Shown: positions 33,826-42,236 of the stretch, in pieces
Position numbering within the stretch: the stretch's first letter is position 1
Layout: the number at the start of each line of letters is the position of its first letter
Assembly: GCF_025506355.1 (NCBI RefSeq)
Contig: NZ_JANZYP010000039.1
Location: 39,276-89,175, forward strand
Reading direction: 5' to 3'
Length of the DNA stretch: 49,900 nt
From: Sphaerisporangium corydalis
GTDB lineage: Bacteria > Actinomycetota > Actinomycetes > Streptosporangiales > Streptosporangiaceae
Program-made: the position numbers and the translations under genes
The notes under the pieces: generated by a model
Seen by the model: the letters and a program-made list of their open reading frames with translations, nothing else
What the model was told of the DNA's origin: nothing
The model's database searches: none

Positions 33826-34673
33826 CGACGTTACGGGCCGAGGGACTGTCGCTGCGGTTCGGGCGCACGACGGCTTTGGAAGACGTGACGTTCGCGCTGG
33901 ACGACGGGGTCACCGGGCTGCTCGGGCCGAACGGCGCGGGCAAGACCACGCTGCTGCGCATCATGGCCACCGCGATCCCGCCGGACTCCGGGCACCTGCG
34001 CGTCCTCGGCGCGGACCCGCGTGGCGCCGCCGGGCGGCTGGCGATCCGGCGCCGCCTCGGGTACCTGCCGCAGAGCCCCGGTTTCCACCAGCACTTCACC
34101 GCGTTCGAGTTCGTCGACTACATCGCGATACTCAAGGAGATCGTGGACGGCCGGCACGCCGAAGTACGCCGGGTGCTGCACGCGGTCGGTCTGGACGACC
34201 AGCGCGGCAAGAAGATCAAAGCCTTGTCCGGGGGGATGCGCCAGCGCGTCGGGCTGGCAGCGGCGCTGCTCGGCGACCCGGCGCTGGTGATCCTCGACGA
34301 ACCCACCGTCGGCCTGGATCCCGAGCAGCGGCTGCGGTTCCGCGAGCTCATCGCGCTCATCGGCGAGGGCCGCACCGTGCTGCTGTCCACCCACCAGACC
34401 GAGGACGTCGCCAGCGTGTGCCGGCACGTCATCGTCCTGGACCAGGGCCGGATCCGGTTCGAAGGCGATCCGGTGGCGCTGGCCGGTGTGGCGCGTGGCC
34501 GGGTGTGGACCGGCCCGGCCCGCGCGGACGGCGCGCTCGCCGCCTGGCGCACCGGCAACGGCGACTACCACAACATCGGCGACCCGCCGCTCGGCGCGCG
34601 GCTGGCCGACCCGGGCATCGAGGACGGGTACCTGATGTTGATCGCCGCAGGCCCGGCGGGGCGTGCCGCATGA
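33822..34673 (+). CDS. ABC transporter ATP-binding protein (ABC-2 type)
   Basis: 283-aa ATPase with Walker A GPNGAGKTT, signature LSGGMRQRV, Walker B LVILDEPTVGLDP and H-loop LSTHQTED, followed by a C-terminal extension of about 70 residues typical of ABC-2 exporter ATPases. GTG 33822 overlaps the anti-sigma stop; its own stop overlaps the next gene (ATGA). It should energise the membrane proteins encoded downstream. The substrate is unknown. Confidence 0.9.
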   Translation: MTTLRAEGLSLRFGRTTALEDVTFALDDGVTGLLGPNGAGKTTLLRIMATAIPPDSGHLRVLGADPRGAAGRLAIRRRLGYLPQSPGFHQHFTAFEFVDYIAILKEIVDGRHAEVRRVLHAVGLDDQRGKKIKALSGGMRQRVGLAAALLGDPALVILDEPTVGLDPEQRLRFRELIALIGEGRTVLLSTHQTEDVASVCRHVIVLDQGRIRFEGDPVALAGVARGRVWTGPARADGALAAWRTGNGDYHNIGDPPLGARLADPGIEDGYLMLIAAGPAGRAA

Positions 34674-36253
34674 CCGCGACACCGGCCGAAGCACCCGGCA
34701 CGCCGGCGGCCGGCGCCGCCGCGCCGCTCCGGGCCGTCCTGGCGCTGGCCCGGGCGGAGACGGCACGCATGCTCCGGCACCCGGTAACGGCCGCCGCGGC
34801 CCTCCTGCTGGCCGGCGGCTGGGTGTCGGCCTGGTTCGTGATCGGGACGACCCGCTACCCCGTCTTGCAGGACCTCGACGGCGACGGCACGACAGGCGTG
34901 ATGGTCCTGCTCGGCGGCGCCGCGCTGATCGCCGGCAACCTCGCCGTGCTGCGGGCGCGGCGCGACGCCACCACGGGCCTGAGCCAGGTGCTCGTCCTCC
35001 CGGACCACGCGCGTACCCTCGCGCACCTGCTCGCCCTGCTCCCGCTCGCCGTGGCCGGCGGCGTCCTGGTCCTCGCCCGCATGGCGGTCCTCGCGCTCGG
35101 CGCCCCGGCGGCGGGCCGCCCGAACCCGTACGAGCTCGCGACCGGGCCGGCCGCCGTCCTGCTGCTCGGCGCGCTCGGCGTGCTGCTGGGCCGGCTCGGC
35201 CGGTCGGCGGTACTCGCGCCCCTGGCGCTGCTCGTCCTGCTCGCCGGCCTCGTCGCACTCGAACCGCTCGCCCACGGCCGGCCTGCCCTGTGGCTGGCAC
35301 CGCAGGGCGGGTCGGCCCTCCAGATGCCCGCGCCGGTGTCCCTGATCGCCCGCCCGGTCGCGGCCCACCTCGGGTACCTCCTCGGCCTGGCCGGCCTGCT
35401 GGCCACGGCCGCCATGCTGCGCGCCGGTGCCCGCGGCGCCCGGGTGGCCGTCGCCGGGGGGGTGGCGCTGGCCTGCACGATGGCGGGCGGCACGGCACAA
35501 CTGTCCCCGCCGGATCGCGCCGTCGCCCTGGCCCGGACCTCGGTCACGCACCACCCGTCCCGGTACGAGACCTGCCGGGAGCTCGGGCACGTCACCTACT
35601 GTGCCTTCGCCGATTTCAGCCGGTGGATCCCCGCGTGGGACACGGTCGTGCGGGCGGTCGTGGCCCAGGTGCCCGCCACGGCCAGGCCCGCGCGGCTGAC
35701 CGTGCGGCAACGCCTCGCGATCCTCGGCTTCGACGGCGGCATCGGGCCGGCACGTCTGCTCGCCGCCTGGCGGGCCGACGACGCCGCCGCCGGCACCCCC
35801 GGAGCGATCGGCGTCGACACTCAGTGGGGTGACGGCCCGGCCGCCGCCGACCTCGCCGCGCAGGTCGCCTACCGGCTGGTCACCGGCCGGACCGGCGGGG
35901 CGCGCGCCGGGGAACGTGACGGCGTCACCGCCTGCGGGGGCGCGGGCGTGCTCGTCGTCTGGCTCGCCGGGCAGGCCGGCCCGCTGGCCCGTACCGGGCT
36001 GCGCCTGCTCGCCGAAGAGGCGCGCGACGAACGGGGTGGCGTCTCGTTCCACGAGACGCGGCTGTTCCCCGCCGTCTTCGTACCGGCCCCCGAACTCGCC
36101 GTGGCGACGGAGGCGCTGGCCCGCCCGGACGCCGGCGTCGCCGCACGCGTCCAGCGGTCCTGGGCCACGCTGACCGCGCCCGGCACGAACGCCGCGCGGG
36201 CCGCCGAGATCCTCGGTGTACCCGCGCCCGCCGCGAGCACGGCCTGCCGATGA
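34670..36253 (+). CDS. ABC-2-type membrane protein with large extracytoplasmic domain
   Basis: 527-aa protein. The N-terminal half (about residues 20-265) has six hydrophobic helices separated by short loops, like an ABC-2 permease. The C-terminal half (about 270-527) is soluble and begins after the last helix with a paired-cysteine motif (CRELGHVTYC), suggesting a disulfide outside the membrane. No catalytic motif is recognised in it. ATG 34670 overlaps the ATPase stop, so it is part of the transporter. Together with the next gene it may form an asymmetric permease pair. Confidence 0.7.
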   Translation: MTATPAEAPGTPAAGAAAPLRAVLALARAETARMLRHPVTAAAALLLAGGWVSAWFVIGTTRYPVLQDLDGDGTTGVMVLLGGAALIAGNLAVLRARRDATTGLSQVLVLPDHARTLAHLLALLPLAVAGGVLVLARMAVLALGAPAAGRPNPYELATGPAAVLLLGALGVLLGRLGRSAVLAPLALLVLLAGLVALEPLAHGRPALWLAPQGGSALQMPAPVSLIARPVAAHLGYLLGLAGLLATAAMLRAGARGARVAVAGGVALACTMAGGTAQLSPPDRAVALARTSVTHHPSRYETCRELGHVTYCAFADFSRWIPAWDTVVRAVVAQVPATARPARLTVRQRLAILGFDGGIGPARLLAAWRADDAAAGTPGAIGVDTQWGDGPAAADLAAQVAYRLVTGRTGGARAGERDGVTACGGAGVLVVWLAGQAGPLARTGLRLLAEEARDERGGVSFHETRLFPAVFVPAPELAVATEALARPDAGVAARVQRSWATLTAPGTNAARAAEILGVPAPAASTACR

Positions 36254-38007
36254 ACACCAGGATCCTGTCACCGCTGCTGCGGTCCACCGCGCGCGCCATC
36301 ACGTGGCGGCCGGCGGCGGCCGGCGCGGTCCTGGGGGCGGCCATCCTGCTGGTGCCCGAGGCGCTGAGCGCGAGGCTGACCGCCACCCACCTGACCACGC
36401 TGGCCCGCATCGCGGCGATCTGCGTCGCGCTCGGCGCGGCGTTCCTCCTCGACGACCCCGCCACCCGCAGCACCTCCGCGGTGCCGGTTCCGCGCCTGGC
36501 CCGCAACCTGGTCAGGGCCGCCGTGGCAGGGCCGGCCGTCGCGCTGTGGTGGGCGCTCACCCTCGGCCTCGCGAGGACGACCGGCCATCACGAGGCCGCC
36601 GCGCACCTGCCCGTCGCCGCGTTGACGCTGGAGGCGGCGACCCTGCCGGTCGCCGCCCTCGCCCTGGCCGCCGTCGCGCAGCGGCGCACCACCGACGGGA
36701 ACACGGGCGTCGTCGCGGCGCCGGCCCTGCTGCTCCTCGCGGCAGTCGCCTGGTTCCTGCCGCATCCGGCGGCGCTGCTCCTCACGCCCGCCGACCCGGG
36801 CTGGGAGGCGTCGCACCACCGCTGGGCCGCCGTCCTCGCGGCCGCGCTCGTGGCATTCCTGTGGGCGGGCCACGAGCGGCCGCGGCTGCCGCGCGTATGG
36901 CGGCTCACCGCCGTCGCCGTATCGGTGCTGCTGGTGGGCGCGGGCACGGCGTCCGCCTTCCGCGGTGACGGCGAGCGAGCCGCCGCCCCGCCACTGGGGA
37001 GCGTTGAAACCGGGACGCACGCGTGGGAACAGATCGTGCCGGGCGGCGAGTGCCGGTGCGCCGACGGCGGCACGTTCTCCTTCTGGGAACGGCGCGCCGA
37101 TCCGGCCAGGGTCGTGCTGTTCCTGAACGGCGGAGGCGTCTGCTGGGACGCCACGATGTGCGCCTTCACCAGCACCGGCCAGCCGGGCGAGAACGCCTTC
37201 TACGACTGGAACGACCAGGGCGGCCAGCGACCGTACGACCAGCGGTCCGGATTCTTCGACCTGACCAGGGCCGGCAACCCGTTCGCCGGATACTCGATCA
37301 TCTACGTGAGCTCCTGCACCGGCGACGCGCACCTCGGCGACGTCGCCCGGACGTACTCACCGACGCTGACCGTCCAGCACCGCGGGTACGTCAACGGCAC
37401 CGCGGCGCTCGCCCACCTCGCCACGCACTATCCGGACGCCGCACAGGTCGTCGTCATCGGCAAGACCGCGGGGTCGATCGCCGCCCCCCTCTACGGCGGC
37501 CTGGTCGCCGACCGGCTCCCGCACGCCAAGGTCACCGTGTTCGGCGCGCAGTCCGGCGCCTGGCCCGGCGACCCCGGCTTCAACGCCAAGGTCCTCGGCA
37601 GGGCGTGGGGCGCCTATGACGCCGCGCCCGCCTGGGCCACCGACGGGCTCACCGTCCGCGGCTGGGGCATCCCCCGGTTCTGGGTCCAGGCCGCCCGCCA
37701 TGCTCCTGACCTCGTCCTGGCCCGCTTCGACTACGCCTTCGACCCCGCCGCCGCCGTGGAGGCGACCAGATGGATGCCCGGGGACCCACCGGACCTGCTG
37801 GCCGTCATCGACGCCAATGAGGCCGCGATCGAGGCCGCAGGAGTGACCCTGCACAGCTACACGGCGCCCGGCGCGGCCCACGGGCTCTTCGAGTTCGACA
37901 GGTTCTACGACCTCGAGGTCCGCGGCGTCCACCTGGTCGACTGGCTCGGGCGGCTCACGACCGGCGAACCGCCCGGTGACGTCCACTGCGGCGACTGCCG
38001 CCGGTGA
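36250..38007 (+). CDS. Membrane protein fused to a pectin-acetylesterase/Notum-like hydrolase domain
   Basis: 585-aa fusion. Residues about 1-245 hold six hydrophobic helices; residues about 255-570 form an alpha/beta-hydrolase domain of the pectinacetylesterase family, recognised by EQIVPGGECRCADG, VVLFLNGGGVCWD and the nucleophile-elbow region. The elbow reads GKTAGS where family members have GxSAG, so Thr replaces the catalytic Ser; the likely general-base His (APGAAHGLF) is kept. The domain should face outside. It overlaps the preceding gene by ATGA and ends the sigma/anti-sigma/ABC operon. It may act as a modified esterase or as a non-catalytic binding domain. The membrane-hydrolase fusion is unusual in my experience. 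Confidence 0.75.
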   Translation: MNTRILSPLLRSTARAITWRPAAAGAVLGAAILLVPEALSARLTATHLTTLARIAAICVALGAAFLLDDPATRSTSAVPVPRLARNLVRAAVAGPAVALWWALTLGLARTTGHHEAAAHLPVAALTLEAATLPVAALALAAVAQRRTTDGNTGVVAAPALLLLAAVAWFLPHPAALLLTPADPGWEASHHRWAAVLAAALVAFLWAGHERPRLPRVWRLTAVAVSVLLVGAGTASAFRGDGERAAAPPLGSVETGTHAWEQIVPGGECRCADGGTFSFWERRADPARVVLFLNGGGVCWDATMCAFTSTGQPGENAFYDWNDQGGQRPYDQRSGFFDLTRAGNPFAGYSIIYVSSCTGDAHLGDVARTYSPTLTVQHRGYVNGTAALAHLATHYPDAAQVVVIGKTAGSIAAPLYGGLVADRLPHAKVTVFGAQSGAWPGDPGFNAKVLGRAWGAYDAAPAWATDGLTVRGWGIPRFWVQAARHAPDLVLARFDYAFDPAAAVEATRWMPGDPPDLLAVIDANEAAIEAAGVTLHSYTAPGAAHGLFEFDRFYDLEVRGVHLVDWLGRLTTGEPPGDVHCGDCRR

Positions 38008-38028
38008 TGGAACCCCGCGCGGCGGTGA

Positions 38029-38385
38029 TCAGCGGGAGATCGTGGCGATGGCCGTGCGGGCGGTCTCGACGTCGTCGTGGACCGGGAGCCAGTCGGCGAG
38101 GCCGGTGAGCCACAGCACGCGGGTGCGGGCCCGGTCGGCCCCCGCCACCGCGAGCATCCCGCCGGCCTCGCGGGCGCGGGCGTGGTAGTCGGCGATGAGG
38201 CCGAGACCGCTGGAGTCGAGGAACGTCACACCCGACAGGTCGAGGATCAGGCTCGCGCCGGGGCCGGTGAAGTGCGCGGCCAGGCGGGCCGCGAGGTCGG
38301 GCTTGGTCACCGCGTCCAGGTCCCCGCCGACCGCCAGCACCGTGATGCCGTCGATGTGGCTCGTCGTCAGCCGCAGTCCCCTCAT
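38029..38385 (-). CDS. STAS-domain anti-sigma factor antagonist
   Basis: 118-aa single STAS domain of the SpoIIAA/RsbV type. The phosphorylatable serine is Ser58 in FLDSSGLGLI, in the expected position after the third strand. In partner switching, dephosphorylated antagonist binds the anti-sigma kinase and frees a sigma factor. Three starts are possible (GTG 38394, ATG 38391, ATG 38385); the last lies eight bases after GGGAGG and is chosen. It is divergent from a large kinase/PP2C gene whose phosphatase domain is the natural activator. No RsbW-type kinase gene is adjacent. Confidence 0.88.
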   Translation of the reverse strand: MRGLRLTTSHIDGITVLAVGGDLDAVTKPDLAARLAAHFTGPGASLILDLSGVTFLDSSGLGLIADYHARAREAGGMLAVAGADRARTRVLWLTGLADWLPVHDDVETARTAIATISR

Positions 38386-38490
38386 CGCCATCACCTCCCT
38401 CTGCCGCCCATGGCCGACCTACCTTGCAGTGGTGACTGTAGGACACACTTCTCCCAGCATGTAACGCCGGACGTCACATTAGAGGGAGCA

Positions 38491-41400
38491 ATGCGCAGAC
38501 CACCGCTGTCGGGTATCGAGGCGACGCTCTCGGGCGGCGGCGCGATGGGCGCGCTGATGCTCGCGCACGACTGGCCGGCCACCCCGCTGGGGCCGATGCA
38601 GGACTGGCCGCAGAGCCTGCGCAGCTCGCTGAGCGTCTGCCTGGCGTCCCGTTTCCCGATGTTCGTGTACTGGGGCCCGCACCTGGTCCAGCTGTACAAC
38701 GACGCGTTCGTCCCCATCCTGGGCGGCAAGCACCCCCACGCGCTGGGCCAGTCGGCCGAGGAGGGCTGGCGGGAGGCCTGGGACACGGTGGGGCCGATGC
38801 TGGAGCACGTCCTGAGCAGCGGGGAGGCCACCTACTTCGAGGACCTGCCGGTCATCCTCCAGCGTTCCGGCTTCCCAGAGGAGTGCTACTTCACCTTCTC
38901 CTACAGCCCGGTCCGGGACGAGGACGGCCAGGTCAGCGGGGTGGTCGGCGTGGTCAGCGAGACCACGGGACGGGTGCTGGGCGAGCGCGGCCTGGCGGTC
39001 CTGCGAGAGCTCGGCGAGCGCACCATGGCCGCCACCTCGGCCGCCCAGGCGTGCGCCCACGCCGCCGAGGTCTTCGCCCGCCACGCCACGGACGTGCCGT
39101 TCGCGCTGCTGTACCTTCTCAGCGACGACGGCCAGGAGGCCACTTTGGCCGGCACCGCCGGCCTGGAACCGGGCGGCCCACTCAGCCCGCCGACGGTCAC
39201 CCTGCCGGACGGCACGCCGGGCGGGACGGTATCTGGCGAGGGTGATCACCTCTGGCCGCTGGGCGAGGCGAGGAGCGGGGTCGTGGAGGTGGGCTCCCCG
39301 CGCGTCGCCGAGGTGGCGCCGGCGCCCCGGGCGGGCTTCGCCCCCGCCAGCAGGGCCATGGTGCTGCCGATAGGCCGGGCCACCGGCGAGCAGCCCGCGG
39401 GCCTGCTGGTCATCGGCCTCAACAGCGGCCGCCCCCTGGACGAGGACTACCGCACCTTCCTGCAGCTGGCCACCGGACACGTGGCCGCCGGGATCGCCAA
39501 CGCCACCGCCTTCGAGGCCGAACGCCGCCGCGCCGAGCAGCTCGCCGCCCTCGACGAGGCCAAGTCGAGGTTCTTCGCCAACGTCAGCCACGAGTTCCGT
39601 ACCCCGCTCACCCTGATGCTGGGCCCGCTGGAGGACACTCTGGCCGACCCGCTGGGGCTGCGACCCGAGGACCGCGAGCGCGTCGAGATGATCCAGCGCA
39701 ACGCCCTGCGGCTGCTCAAGCTGGTCAACACCCTGCTGGACTTCTCCCGTTCCGACGCCGGCGCCACGCGGCCCCACCTCGTGCCCACCAACCTGGCGCG
39801 GCTGACCACCGAGCTGGCCGGCCTGTTCCGGCCCGTACTGGAACGCGGCGGGCTGCGGTTGCTCGTCGACTGCCCGCCGCTTCCCCGTCCGGTCCTGGTC
39901 GACCCGGACATGTGGGAGAAGATCCTTTTCAACCTGCTGTCCAACGCCTTCAAGTTCACCTTCGACGGCGAGGTCCGCGTGTCCGTCCGGGCCGAGGGCG
40001 AGCGCGTACGAGTGAGCGTCAGCGACACCGGCGCCGGGATCCCCGAGGCCGAGGTGCCCCACCTGTTCGACCGCTTCCACCAGGTGAGCGGCACGCCGTC
40101 CCGCAGCGAGGAGGGCAGCGGCATCGGGTTGTCGCTGGTCGCCGAACTGGTCCGGCGGCACGGCGGCGCCGTCGAGGTGACCAGCACCCTCGGCGCCGGC
40201 AGCACCTTCACCGTCCTCCTCCCCTTCCACCCATCCCTCCACCCCACCCCGGCCATCCCGGACCCTGAGACCGTGCCTTCCGGATTTGAGATCGTGGCCC
40301 CCGGATTTGAGATCGTGGCCCCCGGGATTGAGATCGTGGCCCCCGGAAGTGAGCTCGTGACTCCCGGGGGTGGGACCGTGGCGGATGGGTGGAGTTCCGG
40401 TGATCGGTCCACGGCGTTCGTGCAGGAGGCGCTCGGGTGGGCCCCGCCGGTGGTGCCGGGCCCTGAGGAGCCGGCGCCGGAGGTGCTGATCGTCGACGAC
40501 AACTCCGACATGCGCGCCCACCTGACCCGCCTGCTGGCCCCGCACTGGCGGGTGCGGGCGGTGCCCGACGGCCGGGCCGCGCTCGACGTGATCGCCCAGG
40601 TGACCCCCGAGCTGGTCCTGACCGACGCCATGATGCCGCGGCTCGACGGGTTCGCCCTGATCAAGGCGTTGCGTGCCGGCGACGCCACCCGGCACATCCC
40701 GGTGATCATGGTGTCGGCGCGGGCGGGGCAGGAGGCCACCGTCGAGGGCCTGGACGCGGGCGCCGACGACTACCTGATCAAACCCTTCACCGCCGCCGAG
40801 TTGCGCGCCCGCGTCCGCACGCACCTGCTCACCGCCCGCCAGCGCCGCCAGGCCGCCGGCCGCCTCCAGTCCCTGGCCGACCTCACCCTGCGGCTCAACG
40901 CCGGCCTCGACCCGGTCCGCATCGCCGAGGTCCTGTGCGCCGAACTCGTGCCCGCGTACGCCGGCGGCTGCGCCGTCTGGCCGCACCCCGACTCCGAACG
41001 ACTCGCCTTTGAGCAGGGCGCCAACCGGCTCGACCCTTCGACCCCGGAGCGCCCGCTCCACCTCACCACCGCCCCCGGCCTGCCCGACATCGCCCACGCC
41101 GTCCTGCGCCGATCCCCCACCCCGCCGTACGCCACCCTCGGACAACCTCCGGACGCCGCCCGCCCCGAAGACGGCGACGGCGTGCCGGGGGAGGGTGAGC
41201 TTGTGTTGGCGCTCGTTCTTCCCGGGTCGAACGGGGTGGCGCGTACGGTCGGTGTGGTGCGGCTGGTCGCGCCCACTCCGGCCGCCTCCCACCCCGACGA
41301 ACGGCCCTACCTGCGTGAACTCCTCGACCGGACCGCGCTCGCCCTGGCCAACGCCGAGCGGTACGACCGCGAGCACCACATCGCCCTGCACCTGCAGCGG

Positions 41401-42084
41401 TCCCTCCTGCCGCAGGCCCTGCCCGTCCTGGACGGCGTCACCCTGGCCGCCCGTTACGTCGCCGGGGCGGCCGGACACCAGGTGGGCGGCGACTGGTACG
41501 ACGCCTTCGTCCTGCCCGGCGGCCGGGTCGGGCTGACCATCGGCGACGTCATGGGCAGGGGTGTGCGGGCCGCCGCCCTGATGGGCCGGTTGCGCACCGC
41601 CGTCCGCGTCTACGGCCTGGAGGGCATGCCCCCGGCCACCCTGCTCGACCGGCTCAACGCTTTCCTGCACAGCGGGGACGAGCGCCAGTTCACCACCCTC
41701 TGCTACGGGATCTACGACCCGGCCACGCGACGGCTGGAACTCGCCAACGGGGGACACCTGCCCCCCGTGCTCGTCCCGGCGACCGGCCAGGCGCGGCTGC
41801 TGCCCGTCCACCACGGTCTCGCGCTCGGTGTCGGCGCCACCTTCACCTACACCTCCCAGGGTTTCACCGTGCCGCCCGGGTCGGCGCTGCTGTTCTACAC
41901 CGACGGCCTGGTCGAGACCCGCCGGCAGCCGATCGCCGAGCGCCTCGGCCTGCTGTGCGACGCGCTGACCGGCCATGCGGGCGACCCCGACGCCCTGTGT
42001 GCCCGCGCCATGTCCGCCCTGCCACCCGGCGACTCCGCCCCCGCCGACTCCGACGACATCGCCCTCCTCGCCCTGCGAACGTGA
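38491..42084 (+). CDS. Hybrid histidine kinase - receiver - PP2C (SpoIIE-type) phosphatase
   Basis: 1197-aa signalling protein. In order: PAS domain (about residues 40-160), GAF domain (about 165-350), HisKA with His367 (NVSHEFRTPL), HATPase with N-box NLLSNAFKFT and G-boxes DTGAGIP and GSGIGLSL (to about 580), a repeat-containing linker, receiver domain with Asp712 (LTDAMMPRLDG) and Lys in LIKPF (about 665-785), GAF-like region (about 800-960), and SpoIIE/PP2C domain with metal-binding GGDWYD (Asp1001), IGDVMGRG and SDDIALL (about 980-1195). No membrane helix, so it senses cytoplasmic cues. ATG 38491 has AGGGAG close upstream. It likely dephosphorylates the divergent STAS protein, linking a phosphorelay to partner switching. 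Confidence 0.9.
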   Translation: MRRPPLSGIEATLSGGGAMGALMLAHDWPATPLGPMQDWPQSLRSSLSVCLASRFPMFVYWGPHLVQLYNDAFVPILGGKHPHALGQSAEEGWREAWDTVGPMLEHVLSSGEATYFEDLPVILQRSGFPEECYFTFSYSPVRDEDGQVSGVVGVVSETTGRVLGERGLAVLRELGERTMAATSAAQACAHAAEVFARHATDVPFALLYLLSDDGQEATLAGTAGLEPGGPLSPPTVTLPDGTPGGTVSGEGDHLWPLGEARSGVVEVGSPRVAEVAPAPRAGFAPASRAMVLPIGRATGEQPAGLLVIGLNSGRPLDEDYRTFLQLATGHVAAGIANATAFEAERRRAEQLAALDEAKSRFFANVSHEFRTPLTLMLGPLEDTLADPLGLRPEDRERVEMIQRNALRLLKLVNTLLDFSRSDAGATRPHLVPTNLARLTTELAGLFRPVLERGGLRLLVDCPPLPRPVLVDPDMWEKILFNLLSNAFKFTFDGEVRVSVRAEGERVRVSVSDTGAGIPEAEVPHLFDRFHQVSGTPSRSEEGSGIGLSLVAELVRRHGGAVEVTSTLGAGSTFTVLLPFHPSLHPTPAIPDPETVPSGFEIVAPGFEIVAPGIEIVAPGSELVTPGGGTVADGWSSGDRSTAFVQEALGWAPPVVPGPEEPAPEVLIVDDNSDMRAHLTRLLAPHWRVRAVPDGRAALDVIAQVTPELVLTDAMMPRLDGFALIKALRAGDATRHIPVIMVSARAGQEATVEGLDAGADDYLIKPFTAAELRARVRTHLLTARQRRQAAGRLQSLADLTLRLNAGLDPVRIAEVLCAELVPAYAGGCAVWPHPDSERLAFEQGANRLDPSTPERPLHLTTAPGLPDIAHAVLRRSPTPPYATLGQPPDAARPEDGDGVPGEGELVLALVLPGSNGVARTVGVVRLVAPTPAASHPDERPYLRELLDRTALALANAERYDREHHIALHLQRSLLPQALPVLDGVTLAARYVAGAAGHQVGGDWYDAFVLPGGRVGLTIGDVMGRGVRAAALMGRLRTAVRVYGLEGMPPATLLDRLNAFLHSGDERQFTTLCYGIYDPATRRLELANGGHLPPVLVPATGQARLLPVHHGLALGVGATFTYTSQGFTVPPGSALLFYTDGLVETRRQPIAERLGLLCDALTGHAGDPDALCARAMSALPPGDSAPADSDDIALLALRT
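40282..40365 (+). repeat. Four 21-bp tandem repeats in the kinase-receiver linker
   Basis: Units 40282-40302, 40303-40323, 40324-40344 and 40345-40365 encode seven-residue repeats of the type GFEIVAP, the last diverged (GSELVTP). The frame is preserved, between the ATPase and receiver domains. Confidence 0.9.
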
Positions 42085-42179
42085 CACCGCCGTACACCCG
42101 GAGGTCGCCGAGCGCATCGCGGCATTGAGGTCCTCGCCATCGAGGAGGAGCCGGGGGCGTCCATGGCCCGATCCTAGCG

Positions 42180-42224
42180 GAGTGAGCACTCACTCGATAT
42201 TGACGGAGTGAGTGCTCACTCCGT
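42180..42224 (+). promoter_or_regulatory. Two TetR-like operators and promoter of the MFS exporter
   Basis: Operator 1, GAGTGAGCACTCACTC (42180-42195), and operator 2, ten-base arms ACGGAGTGAG/CTCACTCCGT around TG (42203-42224), have centres 26 bp apart. Operator 2 covers the spacer of TTGACG (42200-42205) and GTAGCG (42223-42228), so binding would block the promoter. The dyad form suits TetR-family repressors. Confidence 0.7.
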
Positions 42225-42236
42225 AGCGTTGAAGGC

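Noticed and set aside
38479..42189. Minus-strand open frame of over 1200 codons opposite the hybrid kinase
   Set aside because: The sense protein has every expected kinase, receiver and PP2C motif; the antisense frame has none and arises from third-position GC bias.
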